Shown: positions 1 through 5,515 of the stretch, one piece after another
Position numbering within the stretch: the first letter of the stretch is position 1
How the letters are laid out: each line of letters opens with the position of its first letter
From: an uncultured Clostridia bacterium
GTDB lineage: Bacteria; Bacillota; Clostridia; Christensenellales; Borkfalkiaceae
Direction: 5' to 3'
Assembly (NCBI GenBank): GCA_934249265.1
Contig: CAKQKQ010000104.1
Span: 1-5,515 of the forward strand
Length of the DNA: 5,515 nucleotides
Notes under the pieces: generated by a model
What the model saw: the letters and a program-made list of their open reading frames with translations, nothing else
What the model was told of the DNA's origin: nothing
The model's database searches: none
Program-made: the position numbers and the translations under genes

Positions 1-1
1 T

Positions 2-1303
2 CAGGCACCATTCGTAACAGTATTCATGTATTTGAATGAAGCCCGTAACGAACAAGAAAAGAAAGACCTTGCAATGGTAATCGAAGAGACGGTCGAGCAA
101 AGATACGTCGGTACGAAAAATGCCGAGGGCGTATACGTCACTCCGGCTTTCCCCAAACTTATTTACGTGCTCGAACCCGACAATATAGAAGAAGGTCAAC
201 CTTATTATTATCTCACCAAACTTTGCGCTAAATGCACGGCAAAAAGGCTTGTTCCGGACTACATTTCAGAGAAGAAAATGCTTGAAATGAAAATCGATAA
301 AAACGGCAACGGCAATTGTTATCCTTGCATGGGTTGCAGAAGTTTCCTCACTCCTTATATAAACGAAGAGGGCAAACCGCAATATTACGGCAGATTTAAC
401 CAAGGCGTCGTTACGATAAACCTTGTAGACGTCGCGCTTTCCGCAAAGGGAAATTTGCAAGATTTCTGGAAGATTTTTGAGGATAGATTAGAGTTGTGCC
501 ACCGCGCTCTTCAATGCAGACACGAAAGACTCACGGGCACGCTTTCCGACGTTGCGCCTATTTTATGGCAAAACGGCGCGCTTTTGAGACTTAAATCGGG
601 CGAAACTATAGACAAATATTTGCATGGCGGATATTCCACATTGTCGCTCGGCTATGCCGGACTTTGGGAGTGCGTATACGCGCTTATCGGCAAAAAACTC
701 ACTCAAAAAGAGGGCGAAGAACTCGGTCTTGAAATAATGAAGTATTTAAATGCGTTCACCAAAAAGTGGAAAGAGGCGGAAAATATCGATTATTCGTTGT
801 ACGGAACGCCGCTTGAAAGCACGACTTATAAATTTGCTAAATGTTTGCAAGCGAGATTCGGCATAATTAAGGGCGTTACGGATAAAAACTATATCACAAA
901 CAGTTATCATATTCACGTAACCGAGCCTATCGACGCCTTTTCAAAACTCGCGCTCGAGGCGAAATTCCAAGCACTTTCCCCCGGCGGCGCAATAAGTTAT
1001 GTAGAAGTGCCCAACATGCAAGATAACCTCGAAGCGGTGCTTTCGGTTATGAAATTCATTTATGAAAATATCATTTATGCCGAACTTAACACCAAATCGG
1101 ACTATTGCCAAGTTTGCGGATATGACGGCGAAATAAAAATTGTCAACGACGACCACGGCAAACTCGTATGGGAATGTCCGCATTGCAAAAACAGAGACCA
1201 AAGCAAAATGAACGTTGCAAGAAGAACTTGCGGCTATATCGGCTCGCAATTCTGGAATCAAGGCAGAACTCAAGAAATTAAAGAAAGAGTATTGCATTTA
1301 TAA
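2..1303 (+). CDS. nrdD: Anaerobic (class III) ribonucleoside-triphosphate reductase, C-terminal part; 5' end outside window
   Basis: This is the catalytic subunit of class III ribonucleotide reductase, a cytoplasmic glycyl-radical enzyme that reduces NTPs to dNTPs under anoxia. The frame is open from base 2 (QAPFVTVFMYLNEA), so the ATG at 26 is internal and the N-terminal part, with any ATP-cone, is missing. Numbering from that Met, MGCRSFL at 102-108 carries the likely active-site Cys104 (codon 335-337). A C-terminal zinc site is formed by C361/C364 and C384/C387. RRTCGYIG at 399-406 is the glycyl-radical motif, with the radical on Gly403 (codon 1232-1234), followed by a normal short tail. 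All key residues of the visible part are present, so the gene looks functional. The residue two after Cys104 is Ser, not Glu, which argues against the formate-dependent subtype and for a redoxin-dependent one; this subtype call is inference. Its activase is encoded next. Confidence 0.96.
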   Translation, partial: QAPFVTVFMYLNEARNEQEKKDLAMVIEETVEQRYVGTKNAEGVYVTPAFPKLIYVLEPDNIEEGQPYYYLTKLCAKCTAKRLVPDYISEKKMLEMKIDKNGNGNCYPCMGCRSFLTPYINEEGKPQYYGRFNQGVVTINLVDVALSAKGNLQDFWKIFEDRLELCHRALQCRHERLTGTLSDVAPILWQNGALLRLKSGETIDKYLHGGYSTLSLGYAGLWECVYALIGKKLTQKEGEELGLEIMKYLNAFTKKWKEAENIDYSLYGTPLESTTYKFAKCLQARFGIIKGVTDKNYITNSYHIHVTEPIDAFSKLALEAKFQALSPGGAISYVEVPNMQDNLEAVLSVMKFIYENIIYAELNTKSDYCQVCGYDGEIKIVNDDHGKLVWECPHCKNRDQSKMNVARRTCGYIGSQFWNQGRTQEIKERVLHL

Positions 1304-1312
1304 AAATTATAT

Positions 1313-1334
1313 AGGGGTTCGGCAACGAACCCCT
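1313..1334 (+). terminator. GC-rich GNRA hairpin after nrdD (weak terminator or RNA-processing/stability element)
   Basis: Nine perfect base pairs join 1313-1321 (AGGGGTTCG) to 1326-1334 (CGAACCCCT), closed by a GCAA tetraloop of the very stable GNRA class. It starts 9 nt after the nrdD stop. The 3' flank is TATTCAG rather than a U-run, so full intrinsic termination is doubtful. Partial termination, or protection of the nrdD mRNA 3' end, would reduce nrdG expression relative to nrdD, which fits an activase needed in smaller amounts. The hairpin is seen directly; its function is inferred. Confidence 0.55.
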
Positions 1335-1453
1335 TATTCAGCCGAACTCGATATAATACGACTTAAAAAATTTGTGATTAAAGATAAAATTTTAAGGTGT
1401 TGCGCAGTTTAAGGTGCGATTTAATATTGATTTGGCTAAATATCAGAGTCATT

Positions 1454-1975
1454 ATGTATTACGGAAATATCAAGAAAAACGACATAGCAAACGGACTCGG
1501 CGTAAGGGTTTCTCTATTCGTTTCGGGGTGTAGAAACAAGTGCAAAAACTGTTTCAACAAAGAAACATGGGATTTTTGTTACGGAAAACCCTTTACCCAA
1601 GAGACCGAAAACGAAATTTTTGCCGAACTCGATAAATATTGGATTGCGGGACTTACCGTGCTCGGGGGCGAACCGTTCGAGCCGGAAAATCAGAAAGATT
1701 TGTTGCCGTTTTTAAAAAAAGTAAGGCAAAACTACCCCGAAAAAAGCATTTGGATGTACTCGGGTTATCTTTTCGACGAGCATATGCTTAAACAAAGCAA
1801 AATCCGCACCGAATACACCGATGAAATTTTGTCTTTAATCGACGTGCTTGTCGACGGAAGATTTGTCGAAGAACTGCACGATATCACGTTGAAATTCCGT
1901 GGTTCGTCAAACCAAAGGGTCATCGACGTGAAAAAATCGCTTGAAAGCGGCAAAATCGTTCTTTTTATAGAATAA
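1454..1975 (+). CDS. nrdG: Anaerobic ribonucleoside-triphosphate reductase activating protein (radical SAM)
   Basis: The product is a 173-aa activase that reductively cleaves S-adenosylmethionine at a [4Fe-4S] cluster to generate the glycyl radical on NrdD. From Met1 (codon 1454) it reads MYYGNIKKNDIANG, the usual family start. CRNKCKNC at 26-33 gives the cluster ligands C26, C30 and C33 (CxxxCxxC). GGEPF at 71-75 is the SAM-binding motif. The late family features DVLVDGRF and RGSSNQ are both present, and the length is normal. The frame is open further upstream to a GTG at 1397, but that adds a 19-residue hydrophobic extension unlike the family and has no ribosome binding site, so ATG 1454 is preferred. 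Its own site is weak (AGAG at 1445-1448). One oddity is DIANGLGVR, where relatives such as E. coli NrdG have NGPG, a Pro-to-Leu change. It probably shares the nrdD transcript across a 150-nt spacer. Confidence 0.94.
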   Translation: MYYGNIKKNDIANGLGVRVSLFVSGCRNKCKNCFNKETWDFCYGKPFTQETENEIFAELDKYWIAGLTVLGGEPFEPENQKDLLPFLKKVRQNYPEKSIWMYSGYLFDEHMLKQSKIRTEYTDEILSLIDVLVDGRFVEELHDITLKFRGSSNQRVIDVKKSLESGKIVLFIE

Positions 1976-2073
1976 AATTGCAAAAAAATTAAATTTGCGG
2001 CATAGAAAAATTTATTGCGCGGAGAAATGTTTGCGCATTTGCACGTGCCGAAATTTTAAAAAACAAAAATTTA
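1976..2073 (+). other. nrdG 3' untranslated region, AT-rich
   Basis: No gene is supported between the nrdG stop and the terminator. The stretch is A/T-rich with a few small inverted repeats: TGCGC at 2016-2020 with GCGCA at 2033-2037, the palindrome GCACGTGC at 2041-2048, and A/T complementarity around 2051-2073. None has a U-tail, so these are not terminators. The 98 nt before the terminator would be long enough to release a 3'-end small RNA, but nothing in the sequence demonstrates one. Confidence 0.4.
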
Positions 2074-2158
2074 AACCGACGCCAAATGGGGTTAAAACGG
2101 GCTGAAATACGCCTTTTTGCCCTAACGCGTCGGTTATTTTTTATTTTTTTAGTTTTTT
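2074..2158 (+). terminator. Rho-independent terminator with long structured loop, ending the nrdDG transcript
   Basis: A perfect 9-bp stem pairs AACCGACGC (2074-2082) with GCGTCGGTT (2127-2135) and is followed by a very U-rich tail at 2136-2158. The 44-nt interior can fold further: GTTA 2091-2094 with TAAC 2123-2126 stacks on the main stem, and GGGC 2099-2102 pairs with GCCC 2119-2122. An alternative inner helix is GGC 2100-2102 with GCC 2111-2113, extended by A/U pairs. On the opposite strand the stem is also followed by T-rich sequence, so it could act in both directions, although no minus-strand gene needs it. It separates the nrd genes from the following operon. Confidence 0.8.
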
Positions 2159-2169
2159 TATAAAAAAAC

Positions 2170-2199
2170 AATACAAAATCGGTAAAAATTTGATATAAT
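2170..2199 (+). promoter_or_regulatory. Extended -10 promoter for the DUF4116-VWA-MoxR operon
   Basis: TGATATAAT at 2191-2199 is a perfect extended -10 element (TGn plus consensus TATAAT). The -35 region is poor: ATACAA at 2171-2176 with 17-nt spacing is the best match. The extended -10 and the A/T-rich upstream DNA could compensate. Transcription would start near 2206, giving a leader of about 135 nt. The position just after a strong terminator and before the first gene of an overlapping operon supports the call. This is a motif-based inference for a sigma-A type promoter. Confidence 0.65.
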
Positions 2200-2205
2200 A
2201 ATATA

Positions 2206-2340
2206 TTATCTAAATTTTGCGTAATTTTTTACCGAGCGACGATTAAAAAAGATATAGTTTATCGACGGTTTAATCAAGTTTGCGCCGCTAAACTTAAATG
2301 CGAAATTTACGCTAAACAGATTTTTAAAGGAGGCGAGGAT
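2206..2340 (+). other. 5' leader of the accessory operon, with possible hairpins
   Basis: This untranslated leader runs from the inferred transcription start to the first ATG. A hairpin at 2241-2275 pairs GATTAAA (2241-2247) with TTTAATC (2269-2275) and contains an inner GATA/TATC stem (2251-2254 with 2260-2263). GCGTAA at 2219-2224 can pair at long range with TTACGC at 2307-2312, which overlaps a local GCG/CGC hairpin (2300-2302 with 2310-2312), so two exclusive folds are conceivable. The helices are AT-rich and weak, and no known riboswitch class is recognised. There is no U-tailed attenuator before the gene. Confidence 0.35.
2326..2333 (+). promoter_or_regulatory. Strong Shine-Dalgarno for the DUF4116 gene
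   Basis: AAAGGAGG lies 7 nt before ATG 2341, a near-perfect anti-16S match at ideal spacing. It fixes the start of the first gene in the operon and predicts efficient translation. The two downstream genes have shorter sites (GAGGG at 3655-3659 and GAGG at 4964-4967). Confidence 0.85.
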
Positions 2341-3675
2341 ATGTCGGGAAAATTTACCGTGACTCAACTTAAGGAAATAAAAAACTATCCTTTTGTAAAA
2401 GAATATCAAGACGACAAGCAAACGACTATGCTCGCCATCGATTATTCTTATCAAAACTTCAAATACGCAAGCGACAGACTTAAAAACGACAAAGAAGTTT
2501 GCCTTTTTGCGGCTCAAAAAAGCGGAAACACGCTGTGTTATATGGGCGACGATGCCAAAGCGGACAGAGAAATAGTCAAAGCCGCCGTTTTAGATACGGG
2601 CAGTGCGTTGAAATACGCCGATAAAAAGTTTTTAAGCGATAAGGAAATTGCGCTTTTAGCAATGCGCACGTGCATTTCGGTGCTTAATATTCTCGGCGAC
2701 AATTTAAAAGACGACGAAGAAGTGGTGTTTGCGGCGATAAATAAAAACCCGTTTGAAGTAGAGTTTGCATCCGAAAGGCTGCGCGGCGACGTCGAAATAA
2801 TGACCGCGGCGTACAAAAAAGATAGGCGCACAATAGTGTTCGGCGCGGACAAACTGTTTGAAAACGAAGAGTTGCTTATAAGTTTGTTAAACGTAAAAAG
2901 CGGCGTTGTGGGGTCGGGCGTGCTTTATAATCAACTGCCGCTCGGTGTGTTTAAACAAATACAAGCGTTTGGTTTTAAAGTGCCGCTTTCATTGCAAAAG
3001 GTAAATTTACTCACTCTCGAAAGAGATAAATTGTATTACCTTTTAAACGTGAGCGACTGTATACCGAGCAAAAAGAAAGAACTTTTGCATTTTTACGTTG
3101 AAAAAGACGACGGGCAAATCGTGTCGCTTATAATTTCAAAGGGGCAAATACCTCTTTCGACCGTGGAAGAAGAGTTGAAGTACGCCACCTTAAAACGCAA
3201 AATCCGCACTTTGCCGATACTTTTATCTCGGCAACATTCGGCGAGAAAAAACCGCAATAAAAGCGCGTATGAAAAGAGCGAAAAAGACAAACTTATTTCA
3301 TCGCTCAAAAGAAAAACGGCATCGTCAATTGTTACGTTTACAAACAACGTATGTCGCTATCTTGACGATAGAGAGGTGGTTTTGACTGCTTCTATGGCTG
3401 ACGGGAAGATTATTTTTTGCATAACGCCCAAGTATAGCGACGATAGAGAAATAGTGAAAAACTGCATAGATAATTATACCGTTTGTCTTTTAGACCCGCC
3501 CGTTTTGTCGGTCGTGAGTAAAAATTTGACAAGCGATAAAGAAATAGCACTTGTGGCGTGCAAAAAGGATATAAGAAATTACGATTACGTCGGTGAGAAC
3601 TTAAAAGGCGATAAAGACCTTATTTGCGAATGCGAAAAGCAAAATTATTTGAGCGAGGGCAAGACAAATGATTGA
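2341..3675 (+). CDS. DUF4116-type repeat protein, first gene of the MoxR/VWA operon
   Basis: This 444-aa protein has no signal peptide or membrane segment, so it is predicted cytoplasmic. It is built mainly from short repeats of the form D-x-E-I/V-x3-4-A, then about eight variable residues, then L-x-Y-A-x3-L. Repeat-start residues fall at exactly 25-residue steps: D25, D50, D75, D100, D125, D150 and N175. A second block starts at D343, D368, D399 and D424, with a six-residue insertion before D399. This pattern matches DUF4116 (about two units per Pfam domain), whose function is unknown; such helical repeats usually form a binding scaffold. Residues 200-316 do not show the repeat and end in a basic, charged segment (286-317). 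No catalytic motif is visible. The stop overlaps the next start by 8 nt, implying translational coupling, so a partner or recognition role for the VWA/ATPase pair is inferred. Confidence 0.85.
   Translation: MSGKFTVTQLKEIKNYPFVKEYQDDKQTTMLAIDYSYQNFKYASDRLKNDKEVCLFAAQKSGNTLCYMGDDAKADREIVKAAVLDTGSALKYADKKFLSDKEIALLAMRTCISVLNILGDNLKDDEEVVFAAINKNPFEVEFASERLRGDVEIMTAAYKKDRRTIVFGADKLFENEELLISLLNVKSGVVGSGVLYNQLPLGVFKQIQAFGFKVPLSLQKVNLLTLERDKLYYLLNVSDCIPSKKKELLHFYVEKDDGQIVSLIISKGQIPLSTVEEELKYATLKRKIRTLPILLSRQHSARKNRNKSAYEKSEKDKLISSLKRKTASSIVTFTNNVCRYLDDREVVLTASMADGKIIFCITPKYSDDREIVKNCIDNYTVCLLDPPVLSVVSKNLTSDKEIALVACKKDIRNYDYVGENLKGDKDLICECEKQNYLSEGKTND
2413..2937 (+). repeat. Seven in-phase 75-bp coding repeats (DUF4116 units, N-terminal block)
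   Basis: Seven consecutive units of exactly 25 codons run from residue 25 to 199, with no insertions between unit starts (D25, D50, D75, D100, D125, D150, N175). Units 2-5 are clearest (DKEV, DREI, DKEI, DEEV). The first (DKQT) and last are degenerate. DNA identity between units is modest, so the conservation is at protein level and not a recent tandem duplication. A further four-unit block lies at residues 343-444 (3367-3672). Confidence 0.8.
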
Positions 3676-5008
3676 CCAAAACGAGATTTTTGAGCAAATA
3701 ATTTCGCTTGCAAAGCGCAGAGTTTCTCTCGAAATGAAATATTTTGCAATACCGCTCGGGCAATTGAAAACTAACGTTGTGACAGATAACTTTGTGCCGA
3801 CGAGTGCGGTTGACGGAAATTGTTTGTATTACAATGCAAATTGGCTTTTAAAAAAATTTTGCGGTAAAGAGGGTATTGAAAGGCAAATGGTTCATTCGCT
3901 TATTCACTGCATCTTTCGGCACTATGCAAAGCAAATTAGCGGACAAGACAAAAGGTTGTGGGATATTGCGTGCGACGTATTCGCCGAAAATATAATTGAC
4001 GACTTTACACAACCCGTTTTTAGTAAACAAGGCAGAAACGACAGAATTAAGGTGTACGATACGTTTAAAAACGACGTAAAAATACTTACTGCCGAACGCA
4101 TTTTCGCATATTTAAAAGAGACCGATATAGACGAAAACATTTTAAAACAATACGAAGATATTTTTACCGAAGATAGCCACATACTTTGGAATAGCGGCGA
4201 ATTTTCAGCCGACTTACCAAACAGTGCCGAGCAATTCGACGGATTAAATGCCGACGATTTATGGAAAAACGTTGAGCAAAGTTTGCTTGAGGACTTGAAT
4301 AAAGATGTCGAGCAGTCGCTTTTGCAAAACAACGAACTTTTAAAGCAGTTAAAGGTTGATTTAAGCGAAAAATACGATTATAAGAAGTTGTTGCAACGCT
4401 TTTTTACTCAGCGCGAAGTCGTTAAATCGAGCGACGACGAGTTCGATTATATATACTATTGTTACGGCTTGCAAGAGTATAAAAATTTGCCGCTTATAGA
4501 ATATTTAGAGTATAGGGACAAGCCCGTCGTTGAAGATATAGTGATAGCCATCGACACTTCTATGTCTACCCAAGGCAACCTTGTTTTGTCATTTTTACGA
4601 CATACGTATGCTGTAATCGAGCAAATTTATGAAAACGATTCGACTTTTAGGCTTGTAATTATGCAGTGTGACTGCGCCGTTAAAGACGAAAAAATAATTT
4701 CTTCGCACGAGGAATTTGAAAGCCTTATGCAAAACTTTACTTTAATCGGGGGCGGCGGCACAGATTTTCGCCCCGTGTTTGAAAGGGTTGATAAATTATT
4801 AAAAGATAAAACTCTTAACAAAATTAAAGGACTTTTATATTTTACCGACGGAAAAGGCGTTTTCCCGAAAGTTAAGCCGCCTTACGAGACCGTGTTTGTG
4901 TTTTTAGACGACGAAAAAAATGATTACGGCGTACCCGTTTGGGCAAACAAAATTATAATTGACGAGGATGAATTGAATGAATATAATCGAAGCGAAAAAA
5001 GAAATTGA
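3668..5008 (+). CDS. DUF2201-type protein: degenerate metallopeptidase-like domain plus VWA domain
   Basis: This 446-aa cytoplasmic protein has two recognisable parts. Residues about 15-115 form a metallopeptidase-like domain with H76-S-L-I-H80, H85 and WDIACD at 98-103. This is the family's HExxH region, but the catalytic Glu is Ser77, so peptidase activity is doubtful. An acidic, helical linker (about 150-250) leads to EFDYIYYCYGLQ and LIEYLEY, typical lead-in segments of the family. The C-terminal VWA domain (about 289-430) has a complete metal-binding MIDAS: DTSMS at 296-300, T365 in GGGGTDF, and D394 in FTDGKG. VWA proteins of this type usually pair with MoxR AAA+ ATPases, and one is encoded next. 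The start is supported by GAGGG at 3655-3659 with 8-nt spacing. It overlaps the upstream gene by 8 nt and the downstream gene by 32 nt. Family assignment is firm; substrate and process are unknown. Confidence 0.9.
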   Translation: MIDQNEIFEQIISLAKRRVSLEMKYFAIPLGQLKTNVVTDNFVPTSAVDGNCLYYNANWLLKKFCGKEGIERQMVHSLIHCIFRHYAKQISGQDKRLWDIACDVFAENIIDDFTQPVFSKQGRNDRIKVYDTFKNDVKILTAERIFAYLKETDIDENILKQYEDIFTEDSHILWNSGEFSADLPNSAEQFDGLNADDLWKNVEQSLLEDLNKDVEQSLLQNNELLKQLKVDLSEKYDYKKLLQRFFTQREVVKSSDDEFDYIYYCYGLQEYKNLPLIEYLEYRDKPVVEDIVIAIDTSMSTQGNLVLSFLRHTYAVIEQIYENDSTFRLVIMQCDCAVKDEKIISSHEEFESLMQNFTLIGGGGTDFRPVFERVDKLLKDKTLNKIKGLLYFTDGKGVFPKVKPPYETVFVFLDDEKNDYGVPVWANKIIIDEDELNEYNRSEKRN

Positions 5009-5515
5009 AAGGACGGTTAGGGCGTATTTAAGAAAGGACGAGTACGGTTATTATCGTATGGACGGATTAAGGCAACGCCCCATACTTTTGATAGGCGCGC
5101 CCGGTATAGGTAAAACCGCGATAGTCGGGCAGTTGGCTCAAGAAATGGGCATTGGTTTTGTCAGTTACACCATTACGCACCACACCCGTCAGTCGGCTAT
5201 AGGTCTGCCGTATATCCAAAAGAAAACTTACGGCGGCAAAGAATATTCCGTCACCGAGTTTACCATGAGCGAAATAATCGCTTCCGTTTACGACGCGATA
5301 GAAATTCAAGGCAAAAAAGAGGGCATACTTTTTATCGACGAAATCAACTGCGTGTCCGAAACTTTAGCCCCCGCGATGCTCGAATTGTTGCAAAACAAAA
5401 AATTCGGTCCGCATAAAATTCCCGAGGGTTGGATACTCGTATCTGCCGGCAACCCCGCCGAATATAATAAATCTGTAAGAGATTTCGACGTGGCAACGCT
5501 CGACAGAGTGAGAAA
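4977..5515 (+). CDS. MoxR-like AAA+ ATPase, N-terminal part; 3' end outside window
   Basis: An open frame of 179 codons runs off the right edge. It begins MNIIEAKKEIERTV at ATG 4977, preceded by GAGG at 4964-4967 (9-nt spacing). The Walker A motif GAPGIGKT lies at 40-47. Walker B is ILFIDEIN at 117-124, with D121 and E122 for Mg2+ binding and hydrolysis. AGNP at 157-160 supplies the sensor-1 Asn159, and LDRVR at 175-179 approaches the arginine-finger region. The stretch after Walker B (MLELLQNKKFG and a Trp-Ile-Leu-Val strand) is typical of MoxR-family ATPases, which act as hexameric chaperone-like remodelers together with VWA proteins. Here the ATPase follows its VWA partner, whereas moxR often precedes it. 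The start lies inside the upstream gene's 3' end (32-nt overlap), so the two are probably co-translated. The sensor-2/lid part is not visible. Confidence 0.92.
   Translation, partial: MNIIEAKKEIERTVRAYLRKDEYGYYRMDGLRQRPILLIGAPGIGKTAIVGQLAQEMGIGFVSYTITHHTRQSAIGLPYIQKKTYGGKEYSVTEFTMSEIIASVYDAIEIQGKKEGILFIDEINCVSETLAPAMLELLQNKKFGPHKIPEGWILVSAGNPAEYNKSVRDFDVATLDRVR

Noticed and set aside
26..1303. ATG at 26 as a complete nrdD start
   Set aside because: The frame is open to the left edge with family-like sequence (QAPFVTVF), and the protein would lack the N-terminal half of the enzyme.
1349..1357. TATAAT at 1352-1357 as a separate nrdG promoter
   Set aside because: No -35-like hexamer at 16-18 nt (the GC hairpin occupies that place) and no TGn extension, so a chance match in AT-rich DNA is likely.
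1397..1453. Upstream GTG start for nrdG
   Set aside because: The 19 extra residues are hydrophobic and unlike the family, and there is no ribosome binding site before the GTG; the conserved N-terminus begins at 1454.
2041..2048. GCACGTGC palindrome as an operator
   Set aside because: A single 8-bp palindrome upstream of the terminator, far from the promoter; no second copy or known binding-site match.
1989..2171. Minus-strand 60-codon frame rich in Lys and Arg
   Set aside because: It runs through the terminator stem and A/T tail, has no recognisable family and no ribosome site; composition explains the basic residues.
2538..2852. Minus-strand frame of 104 codons inside the DUF4116 gene
   Set aside because: Serine-rich shadow of the repeat codons on the coding strand; no independent start signals.

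Overview
The window looks like chromosome of an anaerobic, AT-rich Firmicute, most likely a gut-type Clostridia or an uncultured relative. This is inferred from an oxygen-sensitive class III ribonucleotide reductase pair of clostridial character, a near-perfect AAAGGAGG ribosome binding site, AT-rich spacers, and a VWA/metallopeptidase-like protein of a type familiar from Clostridia. No 16S rRNA or other lineage marker is present, so placement below phylum is a guess. All supported genes lie on the + strand.

Region 1 (2-1975) is a housekeeping DNA-precursor module: the C-terminal part of the anaerobic ribonucleoside-triphosphate reductase NrdD, which enters from the left edge, and its radical-SAM activase NrdG. 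NrdG uses S-adenosylmethionine and a [4Fe-4S] cluster to place the glycyl radical on NrdD. They are separated by 150 nt containing a strong GNRA-capped hairpin.

Region 2 (1976-2340) is non-coding. It holds the nrdDG 3' end, a long-loop U-tailed terminator, an extended -10 promoter, a roughly 135-nt leader with possible hairpins, and a strong Shine-Dalgarno.

Region 3 (2341 to the right edge) is an accessory operon of three overlapping genes: a DUF4116 repeat protein with exact 25-residue periodicity, a DUF2201-type protein with a degenerate HxxxH metallopeptidase-like domain plus an intact VWA MIDAS domain, and a MoxR-like AAA+ ATPase cut by the window end. MoxR ATPases and VWA proteins commonly work as chaperone-like pairs. 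The repeat protein is plausibly the third, target- or signal-recognising partner. The three-gene combination, not any single gene, is the most interesting item here. Its biological role (stress response, complex maturation or anti-phage defence) cannot be settled from sequence.
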